From the NCBI GenBank assembly GCA_001801215.1, contig MGXA01000074.1, positions 1-36,023 on the forward strand: a DNA stretch of 36,023 nucleotides, given 5' to 3'. The notes below the pieces were generated by a model. The model was not told where the DNA came from, searched no databases, and saw nothing but the letters and a program-made list of their open reading frames with translations. Positions 16,099 through 25,693 of this stretch are shown piece by piece. Source of the DNA: Gallionellales bacterium RIFCSPLOWO2_02_FULL_59_110. Lineage in GTDB: Bacteria; Pseudomonadota; Gammaproteobacteria; Burkholderiales; Gallionellaceae. A program made the position numbers and the translations under genes. Every line of letters starts with the position of its first letter. The stretch's first letter is position 1.

Positions 16099-17559
16099 CT
16101 AGTCTATATGATAATTCGGCGCTTCCTTGGTGATCTGCACATCGTGCACATGCGATTCGCGGATGCCGGCAGCCGAGATTTCGACGAACTCGGCTTTGGT
16201 GTGCATCGTGGCGATGTCGCCGCAACCGAGGTAGCCCATGCTGGAGCGCAGCCCGCCCATCAGTTGGTGGATCACCGCCAGCACGCTGCCTTTGTAGGGC
16301 ACGCGTCCTTCGACGCCTTCCGGCACCAGTTTGTCCATGTTGCCTTCGCCTTCCTGGAAATAGCGGTCGCTGGAGCCCTGCTGCATCGCGCCGAGGCTGC
16401 CCATGCCGCGATAGGACTTGTAAGAGCGTCCCTGGAACAGCTCGATCTCGCCCGGCGCTTCTTCGGTGCCTGCGAACAATCCGCCCAGCATCACCGCATG
16501 TGCGCCCGCCGCGATCGCCTTGGCGATGTCGCCGGAATAACGGATGCCGCCGTCGGCGATCAAGGGCACACCGGTGCCTTGCAAGGCTTTTGCGACATTC
16601 TGGATCGCGGCGATCTGCGGCACGCCGATGCCCGCGACAATACGCGTAGTGCAGATCGATCCCGGGCCGATGCCGACTTTCACGCCGTCCGCGCCGTGAT
16701 CCAGCAGCGCCTGCGCCGCGCCTCCGGTGGCGATGTTGCCGCCGATCACATCGACCTTCGGGTAATTGTTCTTGGCCCATTTGACGCGATCCAGCACGCC
16801 TTGCGAATGCCCGTGCGCGGTATCCACCACAATCACGTCCACGCCCGCCTCGGCCAGCAACGCGACACGCTCTTCCGTGCCCTCGCCCACGCCGACAGCC
16901 GCGCCAACACGCAGGCGGCCGAGGCTGTCCTTGCAGGCCAGCGGATGTTCGCTGGATTTCAGAATGTCTTTTACCGTCATCAGACCGCGCAGTTCGAATG
17001 CATCGTTGACCACCAGGACGCGCTCGATGCGATGTTTATGCATCAGGTTGCGCGCCTCCTCCAGGCTGGCATTTTCCCTGACGGTAATCAGCCGGTCGCG
17101 CGGTGTCATGATGTTCTGGATCGGCTGATCCAGATTGTTTTCGAAGCGCAGGTCGCGGTTGGTGACAATGCCCACCACTTGCTTGCCCTGCACCACCGGC
17201 AATCCGGAAATCCGGTGCTGGCGCGTCAAACTCAAAACGTTGCGCACCGTCATGTCCGGCGTGATGGTGATGGGATCCTTGACCACGCCGCTTTCGAAAC
17301 GCTTGACCTTGGCGACCTGGGCGGCCTGCGCCTGGGCTGACATATTTTTGTGCACGATGCCGATACCGCCTTCCTGCGCCAAGGCAATCGCGAGGCGCGA
17401 CTCCGTGACGGTGTCCATAGCGGCGGACAGCAACGGGATGTTCAGGCTGATGTTGCGGGTCAACTGTGTGCGCAGGGTGACGTCGCGCGGCAATACGTTG
17501 GAATAGGCGGGGACGAGCAGAACGTCGTCAAAGGTCAGTGCTTTTTGAATGATGCGCAT
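16099..17559 (-). CDS. guaB: Inosine-5'-monophosphate dehydrogenase
   Basis: 486 residues from ATG at 17559 ([17 protein letters not shown]), the standard start; a longer upstream frame reaching 17682 is not IMPDH-like. The TIM barrel carries the catalytic C303 in GPGSICTTR. Two CBS domains lie at about 95-200 and bind adenine nucleotides in the family. The flap region ([13 protein letters not shown]) and C-terminus are intact. It oxidises IMP to XMP with NAD+, the rate-limiting step of GMP synthesis. A good promoter lies 26 bases upstream, and guaA follows in the same direction. Confidence 0.98.
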   Translation of the reverse strand: MRIIQKALTFDDVLLVPAYSNVLPRDVTLRTQLTRNISLNIPLLSAAMDTVTESRLAIALAQEGGIGIVHKNMSAQAQAAQVAKVKRFESGVVKDPITITPDMTVRNVLSLTRQHRISGLPVVQGKQVVGIVTNRDLRFENNLDQPIQNIMTPRDRLITVRENASLEEARNLMHKHRIERVLVVNDAFELRGLMTVKDILKSSEHPLACKDSLGRLRVGAAVGVGEGTEERVALLAEAGVDVIVVDTAHGHSQGVLDRVKWAKNNYPKVDVIGGNIATGGAAQALLDHGADGVKVGIGPGSICTTRIVAGIGVPQIAAIQNVAKALQGTGVPLIADGGIRYSGDIAKAIAAGAHAVMLGGLFAGTEEAPGEIELFQGRSYKSYRGMGSLGAMQQGSSDRYFQEGEGNMDKLVPEGVEGRVPYKGSVLAVIHQLMGGLRSSMGYLGCGDIATMHTKAEFVEISAAGIRESHVHDVQITKEAPNYHID

Positions 17560-17584
17560 GAAACATGCTCCCGGCAAAGCGCGC

Positions 17585-17613
17585 ATTATACGCATGCCGC
17601 GAGGGCCGGTAAA
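17585..17613 (-). promoter_or_regulatory. Putative sigma-70 promoter of guaB with GCGCGC discriminator
   Basis: On the minus strand TTTACC (17613-17608) and TATAAT (17590-17585) are 17 bases apart. TATAAT is followed directly by GCGCGC (17584-17579). GC-rich discriminators are a known mark of ppGpp-inhibited promoters in enterobacteria, which would suit guaB. The same -10/GCGCGC layout occurs before fmdB and yajC. Confidence 0.65.
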
Positions 17614-17773
17614 TTGCTTATGCTCACAGGGGTAAAGGCAAGGTTCCCCAAAGGGTAAAGGGCATTGCGCCGCAGGCGGCAATGACCATCCGGCATAGCT
17701 CGAAAATTGCTACCTGCTCCCCGCCATGTCAGTTGGCTGGCATCAACGCGCTTCACAGCGATATTCGTTGGAT

Positions 17774-18538
17774 TTAAGCCCCGCCGCCCGGAGATTTCGG
17801 GTGGGACAGCAATTCCATGAAATTCCCAGGCATCGGAAAAATGATGGTATTGGACTTGTCTCCGGCGATGGCGGCGAGCGTCTGCAGGTAGCGCAACTGC
17901 ATCGCCTCCGGCTGTTGCGCGAGCATTTGCGCGGCCTGCAATAGCTTTTCCGAGGCTTGCAATTCGCCTTCGGCGTGGATCACCTTTGCGCGCCGCTCGC
18001 GCTCCGCTTCGGCCTGCTTGGCGATGGCGCGCACCATCGATTCGTCGATGTCCACATGCTTGATCTCCACATTGGCCACTTTGATGCCCCAGGCGTCGGT
18101 CTGCGTGTCCAGCACCTGCTGGATGTCGAGGTTGAGCCGTTCGCGCTCGGCCAGCATCTCATCCAGTTCGTGCTTGCCGAGCACCGAGCGCAGCGTGGTC
18201 TGCGCCAACTGGCTGGTGGCGTTGAGAAAGTCTTCGACCTCGATGACCGCCTTCTGCGGATCGATGACGCGCAGATACACTACCGCGTTGACCTTGACCG
18301 ACACGTTGTCGCGCGAGATCACATCTTGGGTCGGCACATCGAGCACTACGGTGCGCAGGTCGATGCGCACCATCTGCTGGACGCCGGGAATCACCAGGAT
18401 CAGGCCAGGCCCCTTGACCTTCCAGAAGCGGCCGAGCATGAACACCACGCCGCGCTCGTATTCGCGCAGGATGCGAAACGACGCGGCGACCAGAGCTAGG
18501 ATCACCAATGCGATGCTGCCGAACCCGAATTCGAACAT
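17774..18538 (-). CDS. Slipin-type SPFH/band 7 membrane protein
   Basis: 254 residues from ATG at 18538, which has an AAGGAGAA box. One N-terminal membrane segment ([19 protein letters not shown], residues 5-23) is followed by the SPFH domain ([12 protein letters not shown] to about residue 170), a charged coiled coil ([20 protein letters not shown]) and a short tail. Slipins form membrane-anchored oligomeric rings and are typically encoded with NfeD-type proteases, as here, where only 2 bases separate the genes. The pair is thought to act in membrane protein quality control. The 17560-17773 gap downstream holds a GC-rich palindrome near 17665-17684 and the guaB promoter. Confidence 0.93.
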   Translation of the reverse strand: MFEFGFGSIALVILALVAASFRILREYERGVVFMLGRFWKVKGPGLILVIPGVQQMVRIDLRTVVLDVPTQDVISRDNVSVKVNAVVYLRVIDPQKAVIEVEDFLNATSQLAQTTLRSVLGKHELDEMLAERERLNLDIQQVLDTQTDAWGIKVANVEIKHVDIDESMVRAIAKQAEAERERRAKVIHAEGELQASEKLLQAAQMLAQQPEAMQLRYLQTLAAIAGDKSNTIIFPMPGNFMELLSHPKSPGGGA

Positions 18539-18540
18539 GA

Positions 18541-19917
18541 TTATTCTCCTTTTGTTTCCATGGGTTTGACCTGAAGAACCAGGCCGTTGCGTGCCACAAC
18601 GCGGACTTTCTGCCCGCGCTGCAAAGGGGATTCCAGTTGTACGCGCCAGCTTTCGCCATGCACCCGCGCCCACCCTTCGGTTGCGGCATCCGCCAGCATT
18701 TCGCCGACGCTGCCGATCAAGGTCTCGCCGCCGCTTACCACGCTACGCCGGCGCGCCTTCAGCGCCATCCCGCCGACCAGCCCGAGCAGCAGCGCGCTCG
18801 ACACGGCGATGCCGACAATCAGCCCCAAAGGAATACCGAAACCCGGCAGTTCGGTGTCGATCAGAATGATCCCGCCGACCACGAAAGCGATGACGCCGCC
18901 GATGCCGAGCACGCCGTAGCCGGGAAAAAACGCCTCCGCGACCATGAACGTAACACCCAGCAGGATCAGCGCCAGCCCGGCGTAGTTCACCGGCAACAAA
19001 TTCAGGGCATACAGCGCCAGCAGCAGGCAGATCGCGCCGAGCACGCCGGGCACGCCGAAGCCGGGCGAGGTGAATTCGAAGAACAGCCCGTAGACGCCGA
19101 TCATCATCAGGATCAAGGCGATGCTGGGATCGGTGATGACCGCCAGCAGCCTGGCTCGCCAGTCCGGTTCGTAACTGAGCAATTGCGCATCCGCGGTCGC
19201 CAGCAGGACTTCCCGCCCGAGCGCATTCACCCGCTTGCCGTCGAGTTGCAACAACAGTTGCGGCAGATCGGCGGCGACGTAATCGACCACCTTGAGCTTC
19301 AGCGCATCTTCGGCGGGCAGGCTGACCGCCTCGCGCACCGCCTGCTCGGCCCATTCCGCATTGCGCCCGCGCATCTGCGCCAAGCTGCGGATATAGGCGG
19401 CGGCATCGCTGACCTGTTTGCGGCTCAATGTTTGTTTGGAGTCACCTGCCTGAGCCAGGGCATCATCGGGTTTCGTTTTTTCCGCACCCGGCGCTGGCTT
19501 GTCCGGCGGTGAAAAATCGGGCGGTGCACCGATCTGCACCGGGGTGGCGGCACCGAGATTAGTGCCCGGCGCCATCGCGGCGATGTGGCTGGCATAGAGG
19601 ATGTAGGTTCCGGCGCTGGCGGCACGCGCGCCGCCCGGCGCGACATAGGTTGCCACCGGCACTTCCGAGGCGAGGATCGCCTTGATGATCTGGCGCATCG
19701 AGGTATCGAGGCCGCCCGGCGTATCCATTTGCAGCACCGCCAGTTGCGCCTGTTCCTCTGCGGCATGCGCCAGGCCGCGCACGACATAGTCCGCTGTCGC
19801 GGGGCCGATCGCACCTTCGATCTTCAGCACCATCACCGGTGGCGTTGCCGCCATCAGCCATCCTGGCGCAAGCAACAACGCCAGGAAAAGTGCAATTTCG
19901 CGTGCTCGTATTCTCAT
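18541..19917 (-). CDS. NfeD-family membrane serine protease (ClpP-class)
   Basis: 458 residues from ATG at 19917, which gives a clean signal peptide ([16 protein letters not shown]). The periplasmic ClpP-like domain (about residues 25-225) holds the family serine in [12 protein letters not shown] and the oxyanion region [12 protein letters not shown]. Four to five membrane segments follow (about 265-385), then a C-terminal NfeD OB-fold ([20 protein letters not shown]). Proteases of this family cleave hydrophobic stomatin/slipin partners in archaea, and the next gene encodes a slipin. A proline-rich linker (residues about 132-160) interrupts the protease domain, as is common in long NfeD proteins. 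Confidence 0.93.
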   Translation of the reverse strand: MRIRAREIALFLALLLAPGWLMAATPPVMVLKIEGAIGPATADYVVRGLAHAAEEQAQLAVLQMDTPGGLDTSMRQIIKAILASEVPVATYVAPGGARAASAGTYILYASHIAAMAPGTNLGAATPVQIGAPPDFSPPDKPAPGAEKTKPDDALAQAGDSKQTLSRKQVSDAAAYIRSLAQMRGRNAEWAEQAVREAVSLPAEDALKLKVVDYVAADLPQLLLQLDGKRVNALGREVLLATADAQLLSYEPDWRARLLAVITDPSIALILMMIGVYGLFFEFTSPGFGVPGVLGAICLLLALYALNLLPVNYAGLALILLGVTFMVAEAFFPGYGVLGIGGVIAFVVGGIILIDTELPGFGIPLGLIVGIAVSSALLLGLVGGMALKARRRSVVSGGETLIGSVGEMLADAATEGWARVHGESWRVQLESPLQRGQKVRVVARNGLVLQVKPMETKGE

Positions 19918-20084
19918 ATCCTGGCGGCCCTCACCGTCGATCAAGAATAACAAGAGGCGGATCGGCTTGCTTCCGCGCCGGTATCACTGGCTGGCACCCT
20001 ATCCCTTCACGGGTTACAGGTCAATAAGCTAAATACCCACAAGCGGACTACTCGGATGAACTCTCCGGCAACGAAAAATCATGA

Positions 20085-21263
20085 CTAACCATGCCTGCGA
20101 TATCCCAGCAAGCCGACCAGCGCGCGCACTGCGCCATAGCTTAGACGCGCGATCAGGCGGCCAAAAAAATTGCGGTTCCCGCAGTATTCATCGCCGATAC
20201 GTATTGCATCGCTGCCAATCGCGGCCAGCAAGCTGGCACGCAACTCTCCCGCAAATCCGGCATCCTGCACGGCAAGATTCGCCTCGCGCGCCAGCAGCAG
20301 GCTGAACGGGTCGATATTGGAAGAGCCGACAGTCGCCCACTGCCCGTCCACCACGGCGACCTTGGCGTGCAGATAGCTGGCCTGATACTCGTGGATTTCT
20401 ACGCCCGCAGCGAGGAACTGGCCGTAAAGCGCATGTGTCGCATAATGCTGCAAGCGATACTCGACCTTCCCCTGCAACAGCAACACCACCCGGACACCGC
20501 GCCGCGCCGCGTGCTTCAAGGCGCGGCGAAAAACACGGCCCGGCAAAAAATAGGCATTGGCGATAATGATTTCGCGTTGTGCGCCGGTAATAGCCTTCAG
20601 ATAGGCGCGCTCGATATCGCGCCGGTGGTGCAAATTGTCGCGCAACAACAAGGCGATCCCGGGCGTCGCAATGCGTTCGGCCCTGTTCATGACAAGCAAC
20701 CTGAATTCTTTGCCGCGCCGGCGCAAATTAGCCCATGACACCAGTGCCCACAAATGCCGCATGGCAACATGAATTTCGCCGGCCACCGGGCCTTGCACGC
20801 GCACCGAATAGTCCAGTCTCGGCTCGCTGAAATCGCGGTATACGGGGATATCGTCAATGATATTGACCCCCCCGGCAAAAGCCACCTCCCCGTCCATTAC
20901 CGCCAGCTTGCGGTGCAGGCGCAGCAGGCGGCGATGACGGCTGCGGCGCAAGGTAAAGGGGGAAATCTCGCGCCGGAACCATTGCACCTCGACTCCCGCC
21001 AAGCGCAACTCGTCCACCCTATGCTGCGGCAATTCCGCCGAACCGAAGCCGTCCAGCAAAACGCGCACCGCCAGCCCGCGTGCGGCAGCGCGCCGCAAGG
21101 CATCGGCGATCATGCGCCCGGTATTGTCTGCGGCAAAAATGTAGGTCTCCAGATAAATCGAATGCTGCGCGGCATCGATATCGGCACACAATTGCGGAAA
21201 AAATTCCGTGCCGTTTTGCAACAGCGTGAGCCGGTTTCCGGCAACCTGGTGCTGGCCGTTCAT
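20085..21263 (-). CDS. clsB: Cardiolipin synthase B (ClsB-like, two HKD motifs)
   Basis: 392 residues. Two phospholipase D motifs are intact: LHRKLAVMDGEVAFAGGVNI (about residues 116-135) and LHAKVAVVDGQWATVGSSN (about 298-316). There is no N-terminal membrane anchor, as in E. coli ClsB (YbhO). It joins phosphatidyl groups to make cardiolipin at the membrane. The start overlaps the stop of the endonuclease/phosphatase gene by four bases, the same ybhP-clsB arrangement as E. coli. The 130 bases to nfeD hold nothing I recognise. Confidence 0.93.
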   Translation of the reverse strand: MNGQHQVAGNRLTLLQNGTEFFPQLCADIDAAQHSIYLETYIFAADNTGRMIADALRRAAARGLAVRVLLDGFGSAELPQHRVDELRLAGVEVQWFRREISPFTLRRSRHRRLLRLHRKLAVMDGEVAFAGGVNIIDDIPVYRDFSEPRLDYSVRVQGPVAGEIHVAMRHLWALVSWANLRRRGKEFRLLVMNRAERIATPGIALLLRDNLHHRRDIERAYLKAITGAQREIIIANAYFLPGRVFRRALKHAARRGVRVVLLLQGKVEYRLQHYATHALYGQFLAAGVEIHEYQASYLHAKVAVVDGQWATVGSSNIDPFSLLLAREANLAVQDAGFAGELRASLLAAIGSDAIRIGDEYCGNRNFFGRLIARLSYGAVRALVGLLGYRRHG

Positions 21264-22015
21264 GACGCTCCAACCGGCTCATGCCGCTTCAACCGCGCCG
21301 AAAGCGCGGCATGATCGGACAGGCGCTGCCAATCCCCCCCGACATGCACATCGCTGTGCAGCACGCTGAAACCGCGCACATAAATGCGATCCAGGCGCAG
21401 CAGCGGCAGCCTGGCCGGATAGCTGCGTGCCGGCATTCCCGCATGAAGGTGAAAAACATCATGCATGCCCAGTTCGCTCGCGATAGATCGGCTCATATTG
21501 TTGCGCCAATCGTTGAAGTCCCCGGCGATGATCAGCGGCACATCGGGCGGAATCATGCTGCGCACATATTCGATCAGCGCCCTGGTTTGCATGCGCTTGC
21601 CCTTGGCGAACAAACCGAAATGGGCGCACACGCAATGCACGAGCTGCCCGCCAATTTCGATCTCGCAGTGCAGCAGCCCGCGGCTTTCGAAGCGATGGGC
21701 GGAAACGTCCATATTCCGGGATTGCAGGATCGGGAAGCGGCTGAGGATCGCGTTGCCGTGATGGCCTGCCTCATAGATGCAATTCTTGCCGTAAGCAAAA
21801 TGCGGCCAGACTTCTTCCGCGATAAACTCGTGCTGCGCGCCGCCAGGGTAGTTATGGAAACGCTCGGCATGGTGCGTATGCTCGCCTTGCACTTCCTGCA
21901 AAAACACGATGTCGGCATCCAGCTCGCGCAAGCGGTCGCGCAGCTCGTGCAATACCACGCGCCGGTTGAAATGTGAGAAGCCCTTGTGGATATTGTAGGT
22001 GGCGACTTTCAGCAT
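21260..22015 (-). CDS. Endonuclease/exonuclease/phosphatase family protein (YbhP-like)
   Basis: 251 residues. The fold is marked by VATYNIHKGFS at the N-terminus, the metal-binding glutamate in FLQEVQGEH, GDFNDWRN (about residue 168) and the C-terminal SDHAALSA. These match the DNase I/sphingomyelinase-like superfamily. The substrate could be DNA or a phospholipid; coupling to clsB favours a lipid-related role, as suggested for ybhP, but this is inference. It lies 108 bases downstream of nadA. Confidence 0.9.
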   Translation of the reverse strand: MLKVATYNIHKGFSHFNRRVVLHELRDRLRELDADIVFLQEVQGEHTHHAERFHNYPGGAQHEFIAEEVWPHFAYGKNCIYEAGHHGNAILSRFPILQSRNMDVSAHRFESRGLLHCEIEIGGQLVHCVCAHFGLFAKGKRMQTRALIEYVRSMIPPDVPLIIAGDFNDWRNNMSRSIASELGMHDVFHLHAGMPARSYPARLPLLRLDRIYVRGFSVLHSDVHVGGDWQRLSDHAALSARLKRHEPVGAS

Positions 22016-22123
22016 GTTTTCGCTAACGGGCAGGGCGAAGTTGCCATCCCTGATGATGAAACCAATGGGGGGCGCAATTCATCGCGCCCAAGCGGTGTTG
22101 CGAATCGTTCGTTGTTTCATGCG

Positions 22124-23278
22124 TTACGCGTTGCCGGTGCCGCGCGTCGGCAGGCCGATCTGTTTGGCGAAATCCAGCATGCGCCGGATCGGTAGCACGG
22201 CGCGCGAGATGAGCGCCGGGTCGACAAGGATTTCGTTCTTGCCTGCACCCGCAAGGGGTAGGCCGGTGGGTACCCCGCCGCTACTCGGCGACCCTCCCGC
22301 ACTCTCCAGCACTTCGGCCAGGTTAAGCAGGCCGTTCATCGCCATCCACGGGCAATGGCTGCAACTGATGCAGGTCGCGCCATGCCCGGCGGTGGGCGCT
22401 TCGATAAACACCTTGTGCGGCGACAGGGTACGCATTTTGTGCAGAATGCCGTTGTCGGTCGCGACGATGAACTCGTTCGCATCGAGTTGCTGCGATGCCT
22501 TGATGAGTTGCGTCGTGGAGCCGACCACGTCCGCCAGCATGACTACCGCGCGCGGCGACTCCGGATGCGCCAGCACTTTGGCCAGCGGATGCTGCGCCTT
22601 CAGTTCGATCAGTTCCTGCGCCTTGTACTCGTCGTGCACCACGCACGAGCCCTGCCACAGCAGCATGTCCGCACCGGTCTGCTCCTGGACGTAGCCGCCG
22701 AGATGCCGGTCCGGCGCCCAGAGGATTTTTTTGCCCTGCTCCTTGAGATGTTTGACCACCGGCAACGCGATGGAGCTGGTCACCATCCAGTCGGCGCGCG
22801 CTTTCACCGCCGCACTGGTGTTGGCGTACACCACCACCACGCGGTCGGGATGTGCGTCGCAGAACGCGCCGAACTCGTCCGCCGGGCAGCCCAGGTCGAG
22901 CGAGCATTCCGCCTGCAAATCGGGCATCAGCACGCGCTTTTCCGGGTTGAGGATCTTCGCGGTCTCGCCCATGAAGCGCACGCCCGCGACCACGATGGTT
23001 TTGGCCGGATGCTGGTGGCCGAAATTGGCCATATCCAGCGAATCGGAGACGATTCCGCCGGTTTCTTCCGCGAGATCCTGCAAGTCTGGATGCACGTAGT
23101 AATGCGCCACCAGCACCGCATCCTGCTCCTTGAGCAGGCGTTTGATGCGCGCGGTCAGCTCGGCCTTCTCCGCCGGAGCCGGTTCGCGCGGCCTCCTCGC
23201 CCACGCCTGCACGGTGCTGCAAGCGGTCTGTGCGGCGTCTGGATGCTCGTACGGGATATGGATGATGTTTTCGTTCAT
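22124..23278 (-). CDS. nadA: Quinolinate synthase, type with [4Fe-4S] cluster
   Basis: 384 residues from ATG at 23278, whose ATGA overlaps the nudB stop. It makes quinolinate from iminoaspartate and dihydroxyacetone phosphate in NAD synthesis. The cluster ligands line up with E. coli NadA C113, C200 and C297 at C125, C212 and C309 ([17 protein letters not shown]), with [12 protein letters not shown] near the active site. The odd part is a 22-residue stretch after NLAEVLE (22238-22303), rich in G, P and S, that I do not expect in the family and that contains a DNA hairpin. The rest, including [10 protein letters not shown] and the C-terminal helix, is normal, so the enzyme may still work. Confidence 0.97.
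   Translation of the reverse strand: MNENIIHIPYEHPDAAQTACSTVQAWARRPREPAPAEKAELTARIKRLLKEQDAVLVAHYYVHPDLQDLAEETGGIVSDSLDMANFGHQHPAKTIVVAGVRFMGETAKILNPEKRVLMPDLQAECSLDLGCPADEFGAFCDAHPDRVVVVYANTSAAVKARADWMVTSSIALPVVKHLKEQGKKILWAPDRHLGGYVQEQTGADMLLWQGSCVVHDEYKAQELIELKAQHPLAKVLAHPESPRAVVMLADVVGSTTQLIKASQQLDANEFIVATDNGILHKMRTLSPHKVFIEAPTAGHGATCISCSHCPWMAMNGLLNLAEVLESAGGSPSSGGVPTGLPLAGAGKNEILVDPALISRAVLPIRRMLDFAKQIGLPTRGTGNA
22238..22303 (-). repeat. Possible palindromic repeat inserted in frame in nadA
   Basis: This 66-base stretch codes for a G/P/S-rich segment ([19 protein letters not shown]) absent from the NadA I know, between NLAEVLE and NEILVD. It holds an inverted repeat GGGGTA (22255-22260) / TACCCC (22271-22276) around a 10-base loop. 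Its length is a multiple of three, so the frame is kept. Confidence 0.55.
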
Positions 23279-23754
23279 GGCATTTTCCTGCTCGCGCGTG
23301 ACGGTAACTCCAGGATCGCCGCGCGGTTGCTCGATGAAAAAACTTTCTGCGCCGCATCCTGCCACGCCAGCCACTGAAAATTCAAGTGCTCGCTCGGTGC
23401 CAACCGGACAGCTATGGGATGCGGCAATTGCAGGCCGAACACATGCTCGGTGTTGCGCGTGATGCCGGGCGGGTAACGGTGGCGCCAGTGCGGATATATC
23501 TCGTACTCGTTCCGCACCTGCCAGTCGCTCAACGTGTATTGCGACACATCCAGCCCGGTCTCCTCGAGCACTTCGCGCAGCGCCGTATCGCGCAGCGACT
23601 CGCCCGGCTCGCAACTGCCGGTGACCGACTGCCAGTAACCCGGATGATCGGCGCGCTCCAGCAACAGCACTTCAAGGTCTGTCCTGAGTTCGGTCAAAGG
23701 TTCGGCGGTGTAGATCACCACCAGCACCGAGACCGGCTGTTTATAGGGTGTCAT
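23275..23754 (-). CDS. nudB: Dihydroneopterin triphosphate diphosphatase (Nudix)
   Basis: 159 residues. The Nudix box is complete ([20 protein letters not shown], then TGL, about residues 47-69). Flanking signatures [26 protein letters not shown] and [15 protein letters not shown] are those of NudB, which removes pyrophosphate from dihydroneopterin triphosphate in folate synthesis. nudB commonly follows aspS in related bacteria; here three accessory genes and a 206-base gap separate them. It is coupled to nadA by an ATGA overlap. Confidence 0.92.
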   Translation of the reverse strand: MTPYKQPVSVLVVIYTAEPLTELRTDLEVLLLERADHPGYWQSVTGSCEPGESLRDTALREVLEETGLDVSQYTLSDWQVRNEYEIYPHWRHRYPPGITRNTEHVFGLQLPHPIAVRLAPSEHLNFQWLAWQDAAQKVFSSSNRAAILELPSRASRKMP

Positions 23755-23960
23755 GCCTTAACCGAAACAAACCAGAAAACACCGTAGGTCGGAAAACGAG
23801 CGAAGCGAAGTTTCGAGCTTGCGGCCAAAGCGGAGCACCTTCCGACGTTTGTGAACCATGCAGCCATGCGGCGGATGACGCTGCGCTCATCCGCTCTACA
23901 ACCTACAACCCGACCCACGGAGATGTGCACACAAATTATGCGTATCAAAATCACGTGAAA
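23755..23960. repeat. Two dispersed palindromic repeats between the barstar-like gene and nudB
   Basis: 23784-23847 begins GTAGGTCGGAAAACGAGCG and ends in CCTTCCGAC, forming an imperfect hairpin. 23870-23905 reads, on the minus strand, GTAGAGCGGATGAGCGCAGC then GTCATCCGCCGCAT. Both resemble widespread proteobacterial intergenic repeats of the GTAGGTCGG / GTAG-GCGGATGAGCGCAGCG type. No gene is visible here. The stems may end or attenuate transcription. Confidence 0.7.
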
Positions 23961-24359
23961 TTAGACGAAAAAAACCCAGAACGCCTTGTTGCGCTGCCGC
24001 CAGTACACCACGGTATCTGCGAGGATGTCCTGCACGATCTCGCGGTCGTTCGCGGACAGGCCGAAGGTGGCGCTGACGTTGCGCAGCAGCAGCACGTAAC
24101 CCGCCGCCTCGCCATGCCAAGACAGGTCGCACAGCGCATCGGTCAGCGCATCCCAGTTCACGCCGAACTCGGGCGGGAAAGCGGCAGCGGCAGCCAGTGC
24201 ATTGAGCAGATTCTGCTTGCCCTTGATGCCCCTGAGGTCGGCATCGAACAGCGCGAAATTCGCGTCATTGGCGGCGGTGCGCAACTCGTCCACGCCGCAT
24301 TGCAGCGAGTAGCTGCCTGCCGCAGCGGTGTCGTTCAATTGTTGTGTCAGCGAATTCAT
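23961..24359 (-). CDS. Barstar-family ribonuclease inhibitor
   Basis: 132 residues from ATG at 24359; a longer frame to 24431 overlaps the ribonuclease gene and is not barstar-like. The barstar fold is shown by FALFDADLRGIKGKQNLLNA (about residues 35-54), FPPEFGVNWDALTDALCDLSW (about 60-80) and YVLLLRNVS. Barstars are small acidic cytosolic proteins that block barnase-type ribonucleases. The gene starts 2 bases after the stop of a guanyl-specific ribonuclease gene, the expected toxin-immunity pairing. Confidence 0.93.
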   Translation of the reverse strand: MNSLTQQLNDTAAAGSYSLQCGVDELRTAANDANFALFDADLRGIKGKQNLLNALAAAAAFPPEFGVNWDALTDALCDLSWHGEAAGYVLLLRNVSATFGLSANDREIVQDILADTVVYWRQRNKAFWVFFV

Positions 24360-24361
24360 GG

Positions 24362-24754
24362 CTATTCTCTGATGCGTTTGAAAGTCTGGTAATGGTCGGC
24401 GCTGTAATAACATTCCGGCAACGGCCCGCACACGATGCGCCGCGCGCCGCGATGGCGCGCGCCGGGCGTCCTGACCGTGTATTCGCGGTAGTAGCCGCGC
24501 TGCCGCTGCGGCAGGATGCGCTCGTAGTTCCCGAACACCACGCCGTCGCGCTCGTAGGCGAACGGCCCTCCCTGCTTGATGGCCAGCAGCGTGTCGTGCG
24601 CCTCGGCGGGCAGCTCGGCCACTGCAATAATTCCTATTGCATTGTTGCCGGGTGCTGGCAACGCGCCAGCCTTGCCCGGCAAGGGTGCCAATGCCAGCAC
24701 TACTGCAAATAATCCAATCAGGCGGCTGTTTAATCGTATTCCGAAACGGCGCAT
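24362..24754 (-). CDS. Secreted guanyl-specific ribonuclease (RNase Sa/barnase superfamily)
   Basis: 130 residues. An N-terminal signal-like segment (SRLIGLFAVVLALAPLPGKAGA, about residues 10-31) precedes a microbial RNase domain of about 85 residues. Catalytic residues align with Streptomyces RNase Sa E54, R65 and H85: E91 in YYREYTV, R102 in ARHRGARRI, and H121 in YYSADHYQTF. It cleaves RNA after G. The barstar-like gene directly downstream protects the producer. A role in nutrient scavenging or competition between cells is likely. It starts 6 bases after mrr, so all three may be co-transcribed. Confidence 0.92.
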   Translation of the reverse strand: MRRFGIRLNSRLIGLFAVVLALAPLPGKAGALPAPGNNAIGIIAVAELPAEAHDTLLAIKQGGPFAYERDGVVFGNYERILPQRQRGYYREYTVRTPGARHRGARRIVCGPLPECYYSADHYQTFKRIRE

Positions 24755-24760
24755 GAAGAA

Positions 24761-25687
24761 TTATTCTTCCAGAAAATAATCCGAATCGATTTTTTTGATT
24801 TCGTAGGTCTCCGCTATCGAAACTCCCACGTTGTAATCAATCATCAAATTTGCCAGCATGACCCCGTCAATCAAAACCACGCGCGGCTCATGCCCCAATT
24901 TGCTGACCTCTTCCTTTGCTGCTTTGGTAAATTCAGAAGCAGTAACGAAGATACCCTTCTTCGCCTTACGAGTTGCCAAAGCGCCAACAAATTGATGCAT
25001 ATCTGGGCCACCAACTGTATTGCCGTCCTTCCAACGTTTGGCTTGTATGTAAATAACATCCAATCCAAGCTTGTCTTCATGTATTACGCCGTCAATTCCG
25101 CCATCGCCGCTACGCCCTGTTACCCAAGCGCTGCCATGCTGTGCACCGCCATAGCCCATTTTCACAAATAAATTGACCACCAGCTTCTCAAAGAAAAACG
25201 GTGTACCACTTCGTATCTGCTGCAAGATTTCGCTCACTAAATTATCGCGAATGCCTTTTACACCACTGGCGATTAGCTCATCTGGCGTGGCACTTTTAAT
25301 AACAGCGGCCTCAATTGGCTGAGGAGAGGTTTCTGATGGGTTAGAATTATTTCTTGCAGCGATATATTCTGGGAACTGCTCAAGAAACTTCAAGTTAATA
25401 GAAGGCGGTGGAGACTTCAACACCTTCTCGCCGTTTGCAGAAACCTTAAAGAAACCTCGCCTTGGCTGCTCGATCAGACCAGCTCTTTTTAGGTATGTCT
25501 TAGCCCAAGCGGTACGGTTATACATTACCCCTTGGCCGCTGATTTCAGACGATAAATTGCGCTCCTCTTCAGTTAGCTGAAACTGATCGGACAATAGCGT
25601 CGTCACTTCCCGCATGGCATGTTCCTGCTTGTCAGCTAATAGCTTCAACAGCGGAAGCATCAAACTTTGGAAGTCTGGAATGGCCAT
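24761..25687 (-). CDS. mrr: Mrr-type (type IV) restriction endonuclease
   Basis: 308 residues. The N-terminal Mrr winged helix (NRTAWAKTYLKRAGLIEQPR, about residues 57-76) binds DNA. The C-terminal PD-(D/E)xK domain shows E167, D199 in GRSGDGGIDGV, and QAK (215-217) in YIQAKRW; the tail matches E. coli Mrr (GVSIAETYEIKKIDSDYF). Mrr enzymes cut modified, mainly methylated, foreign DNA without needing a methylase. The gene is clearly more AT-rich than aspS (which ends 6 bases upstream of its start) and nudB, which suggests recent gain into this operon. Confidence 0.95.
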   Translation of the reverse strand: MAIPDFQSLMLPLLKLLADKQEHAMREVTTLLSDQFQLTEEERNLSSEISGQGVMYNRTAWAKTYLKRAGLIEQPRRGFFKVSANGEKVLKSPPPSINLKFLEQFPEYIAARNNSNPSETSPQPIEAAVIKSATPDELIASGVKGIRDNLVSEILQQIRSGTPFFFEKLVVNLFVKMGYGGAQHGSAWVTGRSGDGGIDGVIHEDKLGLDVIYIQAKRWKDGNTVGGPDMHQFVGALATRKAKKGIFVTASEFTKAAKEEVSKLGHEPRVVLIDGVMLANLMIDYNVGVSIAETYEIKKIDSDYFLEE

Positions 25688-25693
25688 CCTAAT

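Noticed and set aside
14794..17340. Long plus-strand open frames opposite guaA and guaB (402 and 444 codons)
   Set aside because: They mirror strongly conserved genes on the other strand, have low-complexity His/Arg-rich products and no credible start signals; they result from the GC-rich codon bias.
23278..23614. 112-residue N-terminal extension of NadA
   Set aside because: It lies wholly over nudB in another frame. The ATG at 23278 with ATGA coupling gives a normal NadA start.
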